From Balamuthia mandrillaris (taxonomy: Eukaryota; Discosea; Longamoebia; Balamuthiidae): a stretch of DNA of 64,000 nt. The stretch lies in assembly GCA_031835245.1 (NCBI GenBank), contig JAVKOQ010000043.1:62001-126000 (forward strand), in the 5' to 3' direction. The position numbers and the translations under genes are program-made. A model generated the notes under the pieces. The model did not search any database. It was not told the DNA's origin and saw only the letters and a list, made by a program, of their open reading frames with translations. How positions within the stretch are numbered: the first letter of the stretch is position 1; every line of letters begins with the position of its first letter. Of this stretch, positions 9,026 through 17,225 are shown in pieces.

Positions 9026-9513
9026 ATGTGCAAAAAAAAAAAAGCCAGCTAAAAGAGCGAGAAGAATTGCAAAGAAAGCTCCACCAAAGGAGCCAGAAGA
9101 TGGCGAATTCAAGTACCATAACATGGATGATTTTATTGATGATGAGGAGAAACTTGTCACTTTGCCACCCAAGCACTTTCTTGCACCAAAATTGCATTTC
9201 TGGATGCTTGTGCTTGGGTGGCAGAACAGATTGTGGCAAGACCAATCACATTGTAGATTTACTGTTTCATATACTGAGGTTTGACAGACTATTCCTCTTT
9301 GCAGCCAATCTTACAGAGTCGAAATATAAGCTAATTATAGAGTGGATGAGGGAATGGAAGCAAGAAACAGGCATACAAAAGCTCTGGGTTGCTGATAAAG
9401 TAGAAAATATTGTGCCACTTGATAAAATCGACAAGAATTACCACAATATTGTGTTGTTTGACGACTTTGTAAACGTAAAGCAGGTCAGATTGTGTACAAA
9501 ACGGTGTTCTTGA
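9026..9513 (+). pseudogene. Packaging ATPase fragment (FtsK/HerA, A32-like)
   Basis: The recognisable core reads GGRTDCGKTN (Walker A, about 9217-9249), then a strand with LFLFAANLTES, then NIVLFDDF (Walker B, about 9444-9472), as in the genome-packaging ATPases of Polintons and large DNA viruses. The N-terminal part, including YHNMDDFIDDEEKLV, is in another frame, so a one-base shift separates it from Walker A. A second shift is implied in the 12-A run after the ATG at 9026. The frame ends about 14 residues after Walker B, where sensor and C-terminal motifs should follow. I therefore call it a decayed fragment. Confidence 0.6.
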
Positions 9514-9545
9514 GGGGTCAACTTGGTGGGCTTTTTTTTGATTAA

Positions 9546-9914
9546 TTGGCCGGAAACAGGTACTGTCTATTGGACGGCCTCAAGGTGGAACGGCTCTTGT
9601 CTTTCGCTCTGCGACAACGATCGCCAGAACCGGAAACGGGACGCGCAGCACGGAGAGCAACAAAGGAGCGTGTTGGGTGTGTTCTTTGTTTGGCGGATGC
9701 AGAAGAGGAAGACGAGTCTCCGCTTCAACGTGTCGTCTTTTTGCCTTGCGGCCACCTTTGTTGTTGTTTGGTTCGTTGGTTCTTTTTTCTTTTTTCTTTT
9801 TTCTTTTTTTCTGATATTTTTTTTAAACAAAAAAAGGGTTGTGGCGAAAAGTTGAGACGATGTCCTCTGTGAAGAGCCGCGATAGAGCAACAAGTTCTCG
9901 TCTTTCTGCCTTAG
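9546..9914 (+). pseudogene. RING-finger C-terminus with in-frame TGA at a Cys codon
   Basis: A RING of the IAP/MUL1 type is split by a phase-0 intron (9771-9836). The first half carries CVLCLADAEEE and VFLPCGHLCCC; the second begins GCGEKLRRCPL. The Cys and His spacing matches the family (GH-x3-C-x2-C, then CPxC) except that the last zinc Cys codon is TGA (9870-9872). After it the frame continues RAAIEQQVLVFLP and stops at 9914, a typical C-terminal ending for these ligases. The 5' part of the gene is missing and the Polinton-like remnant lies directly upstream. Best reading: a ubiquitin-ligase gene truncated at the junction and then inactivated. Alternatives are a sequencing error or TGA recoding. 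Confidence 0.6.
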
Positions 9915-9928
9915 CTTTCATCGCAAAC

Positions 9929-9930
<2 letters not shown>

Positions 9931-10003
<73 letters not shown>
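9931..10003. repeat. GA dinucleotide microsatellite
   Basis: About 70 bp of AG/GA repeat with one interruption (TATG), between the RING pseudogene and the convergent 1055-residue gene. Confidence 0.95.
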
Positions 10004-10005
<2 letters not shown>

Positions 10006-10086
10006 AAGAAGCAAGAAGCGCATAACGAAGAGAAAGATGTAAACTGTTATTCTTTGTACAGTGTTTGTTATTGTTGTATAAAAAGT

Positions 10087-13000
10087 TTATGAAGCAGTAA
10101 CGATTGTGGCGGCAGCCAGGGGAGAGGGGGTGTTGTTGTCGTTATCGTTGCTTTCACTTGCTTTCACTGATGGTGGTTGCTGTTGTTGTCTTTTCTCTCT
10201 TTCCAAGCGCTTCTGTCGTTCGCTTTTCATTATTTCTTTCCGTTTATCAAGAGCAGATGGTGTCGTTGTCTTGTTGCGAGTTGCTGCAGTCGTTGTTGTT
10301 GCTTTTGGTGTTGTTGTCGGTGTTGTGGAAGATGTTCTGGTTGCTGGCATTGTTGGCGTTGTTGGCGTTCCTCTTCTCGTTAGCGCTGTTCTTCTTGTTG
10401 CTGCTGCGGAAGAGGGAGTAGAGGAAGAAGAGGGGGATGGAGTGGAAGAAGAAGGACGGGTAAGCCGACCTCTTGTTGGTGGTAGTGTTGAAGTTGGACT
10501 TCGTTGCTGCGAAGATGAAGCAGATACTGCATTTCGAGTGGGGGACGAAGGAGATACAGAAGAAACACCACGTGGTGTTGGTGGAGAAAGCCTTCTCGCT
10601 GCGGTTGCTGTATTGGTGGCGGATGCTTTGTTCGTTGGTGCAACAGAACGGGGTGGTGGCGCTGTTCTTCTTGTTGTTGCTGTCGTTGTTCTTGAGGAAG
10701 AAGCAGCAGTAAGTCTATTTGGAGAAGCGCTGCGATTGGAAGGAACGGAAGAGACAGGGGCAGAATGAGGCGGAGAAGGAGCCCTTTGAGGGGCTGTCTT
10801 TCCAAAGCGAGTTGGCGAAGAGAGCTTTTGAGTGGAATTGTTTGTTGATATCGTTGTCCTTGTTGGAGAACGAGTTGTGCTTAAAGAAGAAGAAGCAGAA
10901 GAAGTGGTAGAAGAACGGGAAGGAGAAGAAGATCGCGGGGGAGTGGAAGCTTTTCTTCTTCCTAACACGGGAGAAGCTGCTCTTTTTGTCGTTGTCGTTG
11001 TTGTTGTTGAAACGGAGGAACGTTGTGGTGAAGCGGAGCGTTGTTGCACAGAGGTAGAAGCAGCAGAAGCAGAGCTTCGTGAAGTGGGGTTCAAACTTTG
11101 TGTTCTCCGTCTTCTTTCTGGCACTCGCTTCGTCTCTTTTCCATCTGTAGTTGTGGCTGTGGGAGTTCCACGACTATTGGATGTGGGCACCACGTTTGGC
11201 CTTTCTTGAATTTTAGCTGAGGCTTGTTTTCCTCGTCTTTCTTCCTTTGGAGGTGATGAAGGAGCAGTTGGAGCGTTGTTGTCTTCTTCAGTTCTGTTTT
11301 GTTGTGGGGCACTTTGTTGAGTTTGTACGGTCTCGTTTTGCTTATCTCCGTCCGCGTTATTGTTACTGACTTTCTCTTTCTCTTTCTCTTTCTCTTTCTC
11401 TTTCTCTTTCTCTTTCTCTTTCTCTTTCTCTTTCTCTTTCTCTTTCTCTTTCTCTTTCTCTTTCTCTTTCTCTTTCTCTTTCTCTTTCTCCGCCTTTTCT
11501 TGTTCCTCCTTCTCTTTCTCATCTTGCTTTGCTTTCTCCACTATCTTGCTTTCTCCTTCGTCAACTGTATCAGAAGAAGTTATGGTCGAAGATGCAGCGG
11601 TGAGCAATGAAATATCATCTGGAGTGATAGTATCGCTTTTGCTGCGTCGATGACCATATTGTTGTTGCTGTTGTTGTTCCACGACAACTGAAGAAGAGTC
11701 GCTTTGCTGTTGTTTTTGTGGGTTGTGAGAAGCGTCCAAGCTTCTGAAAAAGGAAGAAGGAAAGGAATAAGAAAGCGATCTTCCTTTCTTCTTCTTCACT
11801 CTTCGTTCCTCTTCTTTTCCATCTTCCATGGCTTGTTGTATGTTTTTCTCTTTCTTTTCTTTGTTGAAGCTTCGAAACTTGCTGCGAAGAGTGGTTGCGC
11901 TGAGAACTTTCCTCAGCACAGGAGAAGGGAGCGGAGGTGACGTACTCCTGTTACCTCCAATTTCCTCCGCTCCTCCTTCTTCCTTCTCTCGTTCGTCTTC
12001 AAGTTTATGTTCTGGCAAAGCAGATGAAGAGTGAAACTTTCGAGGAGCAAAAAACTTTCTCGGAGACTTCGAAGAAGCGGAGCCTCTTCGCTCAGGACGC
12101 GGAGATGACGTTGTAGTTGTCGTCGCTTTAGTAGACTTCGTGATTGGAGTGTCGTGCGATGAAGCAATTGAAGAAGTAGAAGGAGAAGGAAGAGGCGGAG
12201 AAGAAAAGCTGTTACGGCGACGAGAAGGAGCAATGGGAGAACTCGGACCGAACGTCTTTAACACTAGCTCCATCTCTCTTTGCTCCTTTGTGCTATTGTT
12301 GTTACTGGAACTGTTCTTTCCTCGCTCCTTCTCGATTGCACTCTGTATCTTTCTTTCTAACGCTTCCTTTCTTCTCCTCATCATCACTTCTTCATCCTCT
12401 CCCTCTTTGCCATTTCCGTTTCCATCTTCTTGTTCCGTCTCTGGCGTTCCGTCTTTCTTCATTCTTCTCTCCTCTCTCTCTTGGCTCTCCGCTTTGACTT
12501 TGTGCTTCAACTCGTGAATGCGAGCAAGAACGGCCTCTCGCTTGGCCAAGCCCTCCACAAGCTTGCTGCGCCTCTCCTCCCGCTGCTTCTCCACTTTGCG
12601 GCGCTGCTCCTCCTCAAGGCGGCGTCGCTGCCGCTCTCTCTCCAAGGAGCGCAGCCGCACGTTCTCCTTCCAGTCCGAAAGGCTCTTTTGGACGTGAGCA
12701 AGCCAGACCTTCATCCCTGCGTTCACTCTCCTTCTTCTTATCTTCCTTTTCGTTTGTACGTCGTCTTCCTTTCGACTTTGTTCTCTTTTTGTGTGTTCTT
12801 CTTCTCGCTTGTCGTTGGAAGAAGAAAGAGAAGAAAGAGAAGAAGAAGAAGAAGAAGAAGAAGAAGAAGAAGAAGAAAGAGAAGTAGGAAAGAAAGCAGA
12901 AGTAACTTGACGACGAGAGGAGAGGTGAGGCAGAGTGGGAGGACGGGGAGTGGGAGAGAGGCGACGCGACTCGATCAGCGCCTTTTCTATGAGAATGCGG

Positions 13001-13254
13001 AGCGGCGGGAGCAAGTGCCCGGCATTGCCACAGTCCAGAACCGTCGCCAGCGGCACGCAGCTCGTTGGGGTCGTCGTTGCAGCCGCTAAACTGCTGTTAT
13101 GATTGCTATGGTCCCCATTTCCCTTCATAAAGGCCTTTTTGTTAAGCGGTTGGTGTTCGTTTTGAGGAGGAGGATGGTTGTTGTTGCTGTTGCTGTTGGT
13201 AGAGGCAGTTGGGGAGGACGGCTTTTGTTGTTCCTCTCCTGAAACGCCCATCAT
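10087..13254 (-). CDS. 1055-aa low-complexity coiled-coil protein
   Basis: Uninterrupted frame. The N-terminus is Asn/Ser/Pro-rich and includes PLATVLDCGNAGHLLPPLRI, the only part that looks folded. A long Arg/Glu-rich coiled coil follows around residues 180-310 (LERERQRRRLEEEQRRKVEK style). The middle holds Ser/Arg segments and a pure Lys-Glu alternation encoded by a hexanucleotide array. The last 350 residues are Ser, Pro, Thr, Arg-rich (SPTR and TTTT runs), a composition seen in microtubule-associated proteins. No catalytic domain. A cytoskeletal or scaffold role is only a guess from composition. It shares a divergent promoter with the RBR gene. Confidence 0.65.
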   Translation of the reverse strand: MMGVSGEEQQKPSSPTASTNSNSNNNHPPPQNEHQPLNKKAFMKGNGDHSNHNSSLAAATTTPTSCVPLATVLDCGNAGHLLPPLRILIEKALIESRRLSPTPRPPTLPHLSSRRQVTSAFFPTSLSSSSSSSSSSSSSLSSLSSSNDKREEEHTKREQSRKEDDVQTKRKIRRRRVNAGMKVWLAHVQKSLSDWKENVRLRSLERERQRRRLEEEQRRKVEKQREERRSKLVEGLAKREAVLARIHELKHKVKAESQEREERRMKKDGTPETEQEDGNGNGKEGEDEEVMMRRRKEALERKIQSAIEKERGKNSSSNNNSTKEQREMELVLKTFGPSSPIAPSRRRNSFSSPPLPSPSTSSIASSHDTPITKSTKATTTTTSSPRPERRGSASSKSPRKFFAPRKFHSSSALPEHKLEDEREKEEGGAEEIGGNRSTSPPLPSPVLRKVLSATTLRSKFRSFNKEKKEKNIQQAMEDGKEEERRVKKKKGRSLSYSFPSSFFRSLDASHNPQKQQQSDSSSVVVEQQQQQQYGHRRSKSDTITPDDISLLTAASSTITSSDTVDEGESKIVEKAKQDEKEKEEQEKAEKEKEKEKEKEKEKEKEKEKEKEKEKEKEKEKEKEKEKEKVSNNNADGDKQNETVQTQQSAPQQNRTEEDNNAPTAPSSPPKEERRGKQASAKIQERPNVVPTSNSRGTPTATTTDGKETKRVPERRRRTQSLNPTSRSSASAASTSVQQRSASPQRSSVSTTTTTTTKRAASPVLGRRKASTPPRSSSPSRSSTTSSASSSLSTTRSPTRTTISTNNSTQKLSSPTRFGKTAPQRAPSPPHSAPVSSVPSNRSASPNRLTAASSSRTTTATTRRTAPPPRSVAPTNKASATNTATAARRLSPPTPRGVSSVSPSSPTRNAVSASSSQQRSPTSTLPPTRGRLTRPSSSTPSPSSSSTPSSAAATRRTALTRRGTPTTPTMPATRTSSTTPTTTPKATTTTAATRNKTTTPSALDKRKEIMKSERQKRLEREKRQQQQPPSVKASESNDNDNNTPSPLAAATIVTAS
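11371..11490. repeat. TTTCTC hexanucleotide array, 20 units, inside a coding region
   Basis: 120 bp of perfect TTTCTC (plus strand). On the coding strand it is GAGAAA, giving Glu-Lys alternation. Copy-number change keeps the frame because the unit is six bases. Confidence 0.97.
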
Positions 13255-13500
13255 GGGTCAAAGACCTAATGCTATTTTTTTTTTTTTAAAACAAAGAGGA
13301 AACACCGACGTTCCTTTCCTTTCTTCTTTGTCAAATTTTTCTGCTTTTGGGATTTCATGAGATTTTGGCCGTTACGATGTTAAACTTTCCCATATATAGA
13401 TATATTTAATGATTAACCTTACGTCAACTACCCTTTTTATGGTTAAATTTAATGAAAATTTAATTAGTATTTCTTAAAATTATACAGGAAACCTACCGCT
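13255..13500. promoter_or_regulatory. Divergent promoter region
   Basis: 246 bp between the starts of two divergent genes. It is markedly AT-rich, with CATATATAGATATATTTAA near 13390-13408, and no credible ORF. It must contain both core promoters. Confidence 0.5.
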
Positions 13501-14712
13501 ATGACAGACCAAAAAGAAAGGAGGCCAGGGGACGACGCGCCGATGAATAGCAAACATGAACTCCGTTTCGTATTGTACGAAATCTTGTTACGTTCGGGCT
13601 ACGCCAAAGCGGCCTCCTTCCTGCTATCCGCTGAAGAAGAAGCCTCCTCCTCCTCGTTCTCCTCTTCGGCTTCTCCCAAGCTGCACCTCCCATTGCCTCA
13701 AACCGTAGACGAATGGGTTCACGTTCTCTCCGTTGGACCTCCCGCTTCTTCCTCTACCCCTTCTGCACCTTTCTTGACGATCAACAATAACAACAAACCC
13801 ACCGGCAACAGCCCACGTTCCAAAAGCTGCTTTGCGCTTCGCTCTGGCAGCAAGGTGTGCGCTGGCTTGCTTCCCAATCCCTTCAAGCCTGACCTTTGTG
13901 CGCGATGCCAAAGACCCAAAGCCGCTCATCCGCCGGTGGAAGAAGCAACACCTGCTGCTTCCACCTCTTCTTCTTCCCTAACTACTCTGCAAGTCAATGC
14001 ACCCAAGGCTGAGCCGGTGGTTCAACCTCCCAAACAACCTACCTCTCCTCGCTCTTCTTCTTTTCCTTCATTTTCTGTTTCATCTTCTGCTCCAAGTTCT
14101 TCTTCTTCCTCATCTTCATCTTCATCATCATTTGCAACTTTTCCGCAAAGACTTGCACCCACAACCAGCACAAGGATCAAAAACCTCTCAATGATTTGGG
14201 AAGCTCCCGCTTCTTCTACCTCTGCTCATCCAGTCACAACAACTTCTTCCTCCTCCTCTTCTTCTTCCTCATCTTCCTCCTCTTCAGCAAAAAGCAACTC
14301 GAAGCAAAAGAGGATCATTTGGTGTCCAGCTGCAGATTGTGTTGTTCCGCTTTCAGTTGACGAAAGCTCCGTTGACGTCGTTCAATGTTTCCATTGCGAT
14401 GCTCTTGTTTGTGTTAAACACGAAGAAGTTCGGCGAAAAGCAATGAAAAAAGAAAAAGAAGCAGAAGCAAACGAAAAAACACAAGAGGAAGAAAAAGCAG
14501 ATCGAAAGTTTTGTTGCGTCGGTGAGGAACGAGCGTGGGGTGAGACAAACATCACCACCAAACCTTGTCCTAGCTGTAACGCTACTATGGAGAACAACGG
14601 AGGGTGCAGGCACATGACATGTTCTGGCTGTGGCCATGAGTTCTTCTGGTGCTGTTTGAGAGCTTATAGAGATAGAGATGAAGCGCGTGCGCATATGCGT
14701 GAATGTCACTGA
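13501..14712 (+). CDS. RBR-type E3 ligase-like protein (IBR-RING2, LisH) without RING1
   Basis: 403 aa, no intron. N-terminus LYEILLRSGYAKAASFLLSA matches a LisH dimerisation motif. Around residues 120-140, CAGLLPNPFKPDLCARCQRP with a following His is a small zinc motif common in amoeboid and animal proteins. After Ser-rich linkers comes an IBR-like region (WCPAADC, QCFHC, VCVKHEE) and then a RING2: PCPSCNATMENNGGCRHMTC, where the Cys in GGCRHMTC aligns with the catalytic Cys of HHARI/HOIP-type ligases, then CGHEFFWCC and HMRECH. No RING1 that would bind the E2 is present. Such proteins could act in a complex or be non-canonical. The gene ends in TGA, showing that TGA is used as a stop here. 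It converges on the phosphatase gene, 69 bp away. Confidence 0.8.
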   Translation: MTDQKERRPGDDAPMNSKHELRFVLYEILLRSGYAKAASFLLSAEEEASSSSFSSSASPKLHLPLPQTVDEWVHVLSVGPPASSSTPSAPFLTINNNNKPTGNSPRSKSCFALRSGSKVCAGLLPNPFKPDLCARCQRPKAAHPPVEEATPAASTSSSSLTTLQVNAPKAEPVVQPPKQPTSPRSSSFPSFSVSSSAPSSSSSSSSSSSSFATFPQRLAPTTSTRIKNLSMIWEAPASSTSAHPVTTTSSSSSSSSSSSSSSAKSNSKQKRIIWCPAADCVVPLSVDESSVDVVQCFHCDALVCVKHEEVRRKAMKKEKEAEANEKTQEEEKADRKFCCVGEERAWGETNITTKPCPSCNATMENNGGCRHMTCSGCGHEFFWCCLRAYRDRDEARAHMRECH

Positions 14713-14781
14713 CAACAACAAAGGTGGGGATGAATAAAAACAAATGAAAATGAATTTTAAAAACAAAAACTTACAAAAGGA

Positions 14782-15748
14782 TCAGTCAAGGTTCGCTTCG
14801 CACTCTTTGTCGTAGTCTGAAGGGATCATTCGCTCCGCTCGTGCTTTGTACTCGTCAAACGGGCTCAGCACCATTCGTTCCGTCACTATCGTCAGCATGT
14901 CGTTATCATTACCATCTTGCTTTTTCTTCTCTTCCTGTTCTACGATCACTTGGGCCAACACATATTTTCCACGAGTTGGAATGCGAGTAGCTTTCTCTTG
15001 TTTGCGAATGGTCTCTCGTTCGAGTTGTTGTTCGTGAGCTTTTGCTTCTTGCTTCCGTTTTTTCTTTTCTTTCTTTTCTCGCTTCGTCATTTGTTCTTCT
15101 GTCTCTACTTCCTCTTCTTTCTTATGCTCTGCATTCTGTTCTTGTTGTTCTACCTTCTCCGTTTCCTGTTCTTCTTTCTTTGCTTCTTTTCCATTTTCTC
15201 CATATTGTTGATGAGCAGAAGAGGAAGCATGATAACTGTCTATCAAGTATTCGTCTGGTTCGTTTCCTCCAAGCAACATATCCTTTCCGTTGTACACAAA
15301 ACGCACCCAGTACTTTCCTTTGGCATCCACAAAAGTCTCAATAACAATGGCAGAAGCCATAGGAGGCTGTCTTCCATCAAACACTCGAAACGCGCTCAAA
15401 AACGGACTGAGAGTGTTGTCATGCCCCGAATAAAGCAAAAACTTCTTCTGTCTTTCAGTTGCTCCTTCTTCAGCAGTTTCTGGTTCAACAACGCGTTGTG
15501 CATGATGGAGAACGTCCTGAACGAAACGACCGATGCCCAAACGACAAACTCGTTCTTGTTCGAATTTGAGAAGAGTGTGCCAATCAGCTTCTTCGCGCAC
15601 GCGTTGTGCCATTTCCAACGTTAATCCTGGTGGAAATTCATGCCCGTGTGCTTGCATGCTTTGGAGCGTGCTGTTGAGTGCTGACCACGAGTTCACCGTT
15701 TTGTCTAACGCAGCCTCCAATTGTTTCTAATGAAACACAGAATGAGAT

Positions 15749-15790
<42 letters not shown>

Positions 15791-17045
15791 AGAGAAGAGA
15801 ACAATGAAGAGAAGAGAACAATGAAGAGAAGAGAACGATGAAGAGAAGAGAACGATGAAGAGAAGAGAACAATGCCTTCCAGGTGACATGCTCGACAGAG
15901 CGCTGGACAGAAGCTTTGCTCTCTCTAGTCTGTTTAATCCACTTAGTGAGATTGGCACAGCCAGAGCGAGGATACATATTCTCCATCCTACTTTCAATCA
16001 TATGGATAGTCATCATGCCTCCCTTTCAAACAAAATGAACGTCAAAATACCGTAACACAATCGAAAGAGATAGGAGCAAAGAAAACATCGAAGCCTGCGA
16101 AAAGACAACGAAGCGAACGAAAGCAAGAAAGGAGGAAATACTTTGCCAGATGGACGAGTCCATGGAGGATAAAGACCCCAAAGAAGGCTCTGGGCAGATT
16201 CGAACGTGCGGTTGGTTGCTGTGCTGCGCAGGTAGAGGTCTTTCTTGTGTAACTGTGGCGACAAGAACCGCAACCGCTCCACGTATCGCTCCCTCATCTT
16301 TTCTCCTGATAAGAGAAAGACACGGTAAGTTGAACGCTGCTCTTGGGAGGATGACAGAGAAACAGAGAGAAAGAAAGAAAGAGCGAGAAAGAGGGTTGCT
16401 AGAGAGCAGAGCAAGAGAGAGGAGAGTTGAAAAGCACGATGAGCACAAACCAAGTTCTTTCATTTGCAAGAGGCCCTCCGAGGTGAGTTGTCCCATGTGA
16501 CAGTTGCCGCGCAGCTTCTGTCTTCCCTCCTCGTACTTCCTCCTGTAGAGGTGGTGCAAAGGGACAACGTCCTCCAAAAACGCATTCTTCTCTCTGTTGT
16601 GCAGCAGTTCCAGTCGCGGCTCCTCCTGCTCTTCTTCTTCCTTCTTCTTCTCTCCTTCTGTCGCTTGTGGAGCAGAAGCAGCAGAGGTGTTGAGAGTCAA
16701 GACCGAAAGTTGCTCATGAGGACAACGCCAAACAGAAGTTTTGTCAGCGGGGATGGTGGAGATGGGCGTGCGAAGGCCATGCCTGGTGATGACTTGCACC
16801 AGCTCAAGGCGCAGGGGCATCGTTGGCCCATCTTCTCCTTCCTCTTGTTTGTGGCTGCTGCTGACATGTTCATCACTTTCATGCGGGGAGGTAGGGGCAG
16901 CGGCACAGAAAAACGTAGCAGAAGGACCTCTGAGGAGAGAGAACGGCTGTTCTCTGGTGTCTGTTGTTGACCGCCACCACTCGCCAGCAACGCACGCCGT
17001 TGTGCCGGCACAAAGGCTTGCCTGCAGAAACACCCAGCGCTTCAT
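14782..17045 (-). CDS. Histidine acid phosphatase (branch 2), secreted or lysosomal
   Basis: Exons 17045-16451, 16305-16142, 16022-15876 and 15726-14782 (616 aa). Start chosen at MKRWVFLQASLCAG, a signal-peptide-like N-terminus; an ATG 42 bp upstream is also in frame. The catalytic motif VITRHGLRTP contains RHGxRxP; DLYLRSTATNRTFESAQ and MENMYPRSGC fit the family; LYSGHDNTLSP supplies the proton-donor His-Asp pair. A Lys/Glu/Gln-rich insert of about 90 residues interrupts the C-terminal region. The reaction is hydrolysis of phosphomonoesters at acid pH, probably outside the cytosol. Exon 3 ends either with a GC donor at 15875 or an in-phase GT donor at 15887; both keep the frame. Similarity to PXYLP1/ACP-type enzymes is inferred from motifs. 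Confidence 0.8.
15752..15873. repeat. AG microsatellite plus 17-bp minisatellite in an intron
   Basis: An AG tract (about 15752-15786) is followed by about five tandem copies of AAGAGAAGAGAACAATG (some with CGATG). The array fills the third phosphatase intron and reaches its 5' splice site. Confidence 0.85.
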
Positions 17046-17087
17046 TCTTCTGTCTTCTCGTTTCTGGCAGCTTCTTTCACTGAACAA

Positions 17088-17122
17088 AAGGTGCTTAAAA
17101 GTTGAACAAATTGAGCACCTTT
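17088..17122. promoter_or_regulatory. Inverted repeat AAAGGTGCT / AGCACCTTT upstream of phosphatase
   Basis: Nine-base perfect arms (12 with one mismatch) separated by a short spacer. They lie 43 bp upstream of the preferred start codon. The same half-site, GCACCTTAAA, forms another inverted repeat upstream of the DMT transporter. Either a factor-binding site or a hairpin in the 5' leader. Confidence 0.45.
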
Positions 17123-17140
17123 ACACACGAATATATTTCA

Positions 17141-17176
17141 AAGCGCCAATCAAAAATCAAAAATATTTATGTCGAC
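17141..17176 (+). promoter_or_regulatory. CCAAT-containing upstream motif, copy 3, with GTCGAC
   Basis: AAGCGCCAATCAAAAATCAA, continued by AAA, occurs here and, as an exact 22-base inverted copy, at 40423-40444. A GTCGAC palindrome follows at 17171-17176. It lies about 100 bp upstream of the phosphatase. Confidence 0.55.
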
Positions 17177-17225
17177 GTTTAGACATTTCATGACGTCTTG
17201 AGAAGTAGGGTTTATTGTCGACATT

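Larger units (their letters stand above)
5490..9513. mobile_element. Decayed Polinton/Maverick-like element remnant
   Basis: This 4-kb stretch is much more AT-rich and less repeat-laden than its flanks, has no recognisable introns, and carries two hallmark Polinton genes: a retroviral-type integrase (left end, minus) and an FtsK/HerA-type packaging ATPase (right end, plus). Unknown ORFs lie between them. Both hallmark genes are cut off: the integrase stops just after its first catalytic Asp region and the ATPase ends soon after Walker B. No polymerase B, major capsid protein or terminal inverted repeats were seen, so this is an internal fragment. Boundaries are approximate. A virophage or other Polinton-like virus origin is equally possible. 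The host is a protist, to judge by the flanking genes. Confidence 0.6.

Noticed and set aside
8959-9513. Taking the whole ATPase region as one intact gene
   Set aside because: The N-terminal segment and Walker A lie in different frames and the frame ends soon after Walker B.
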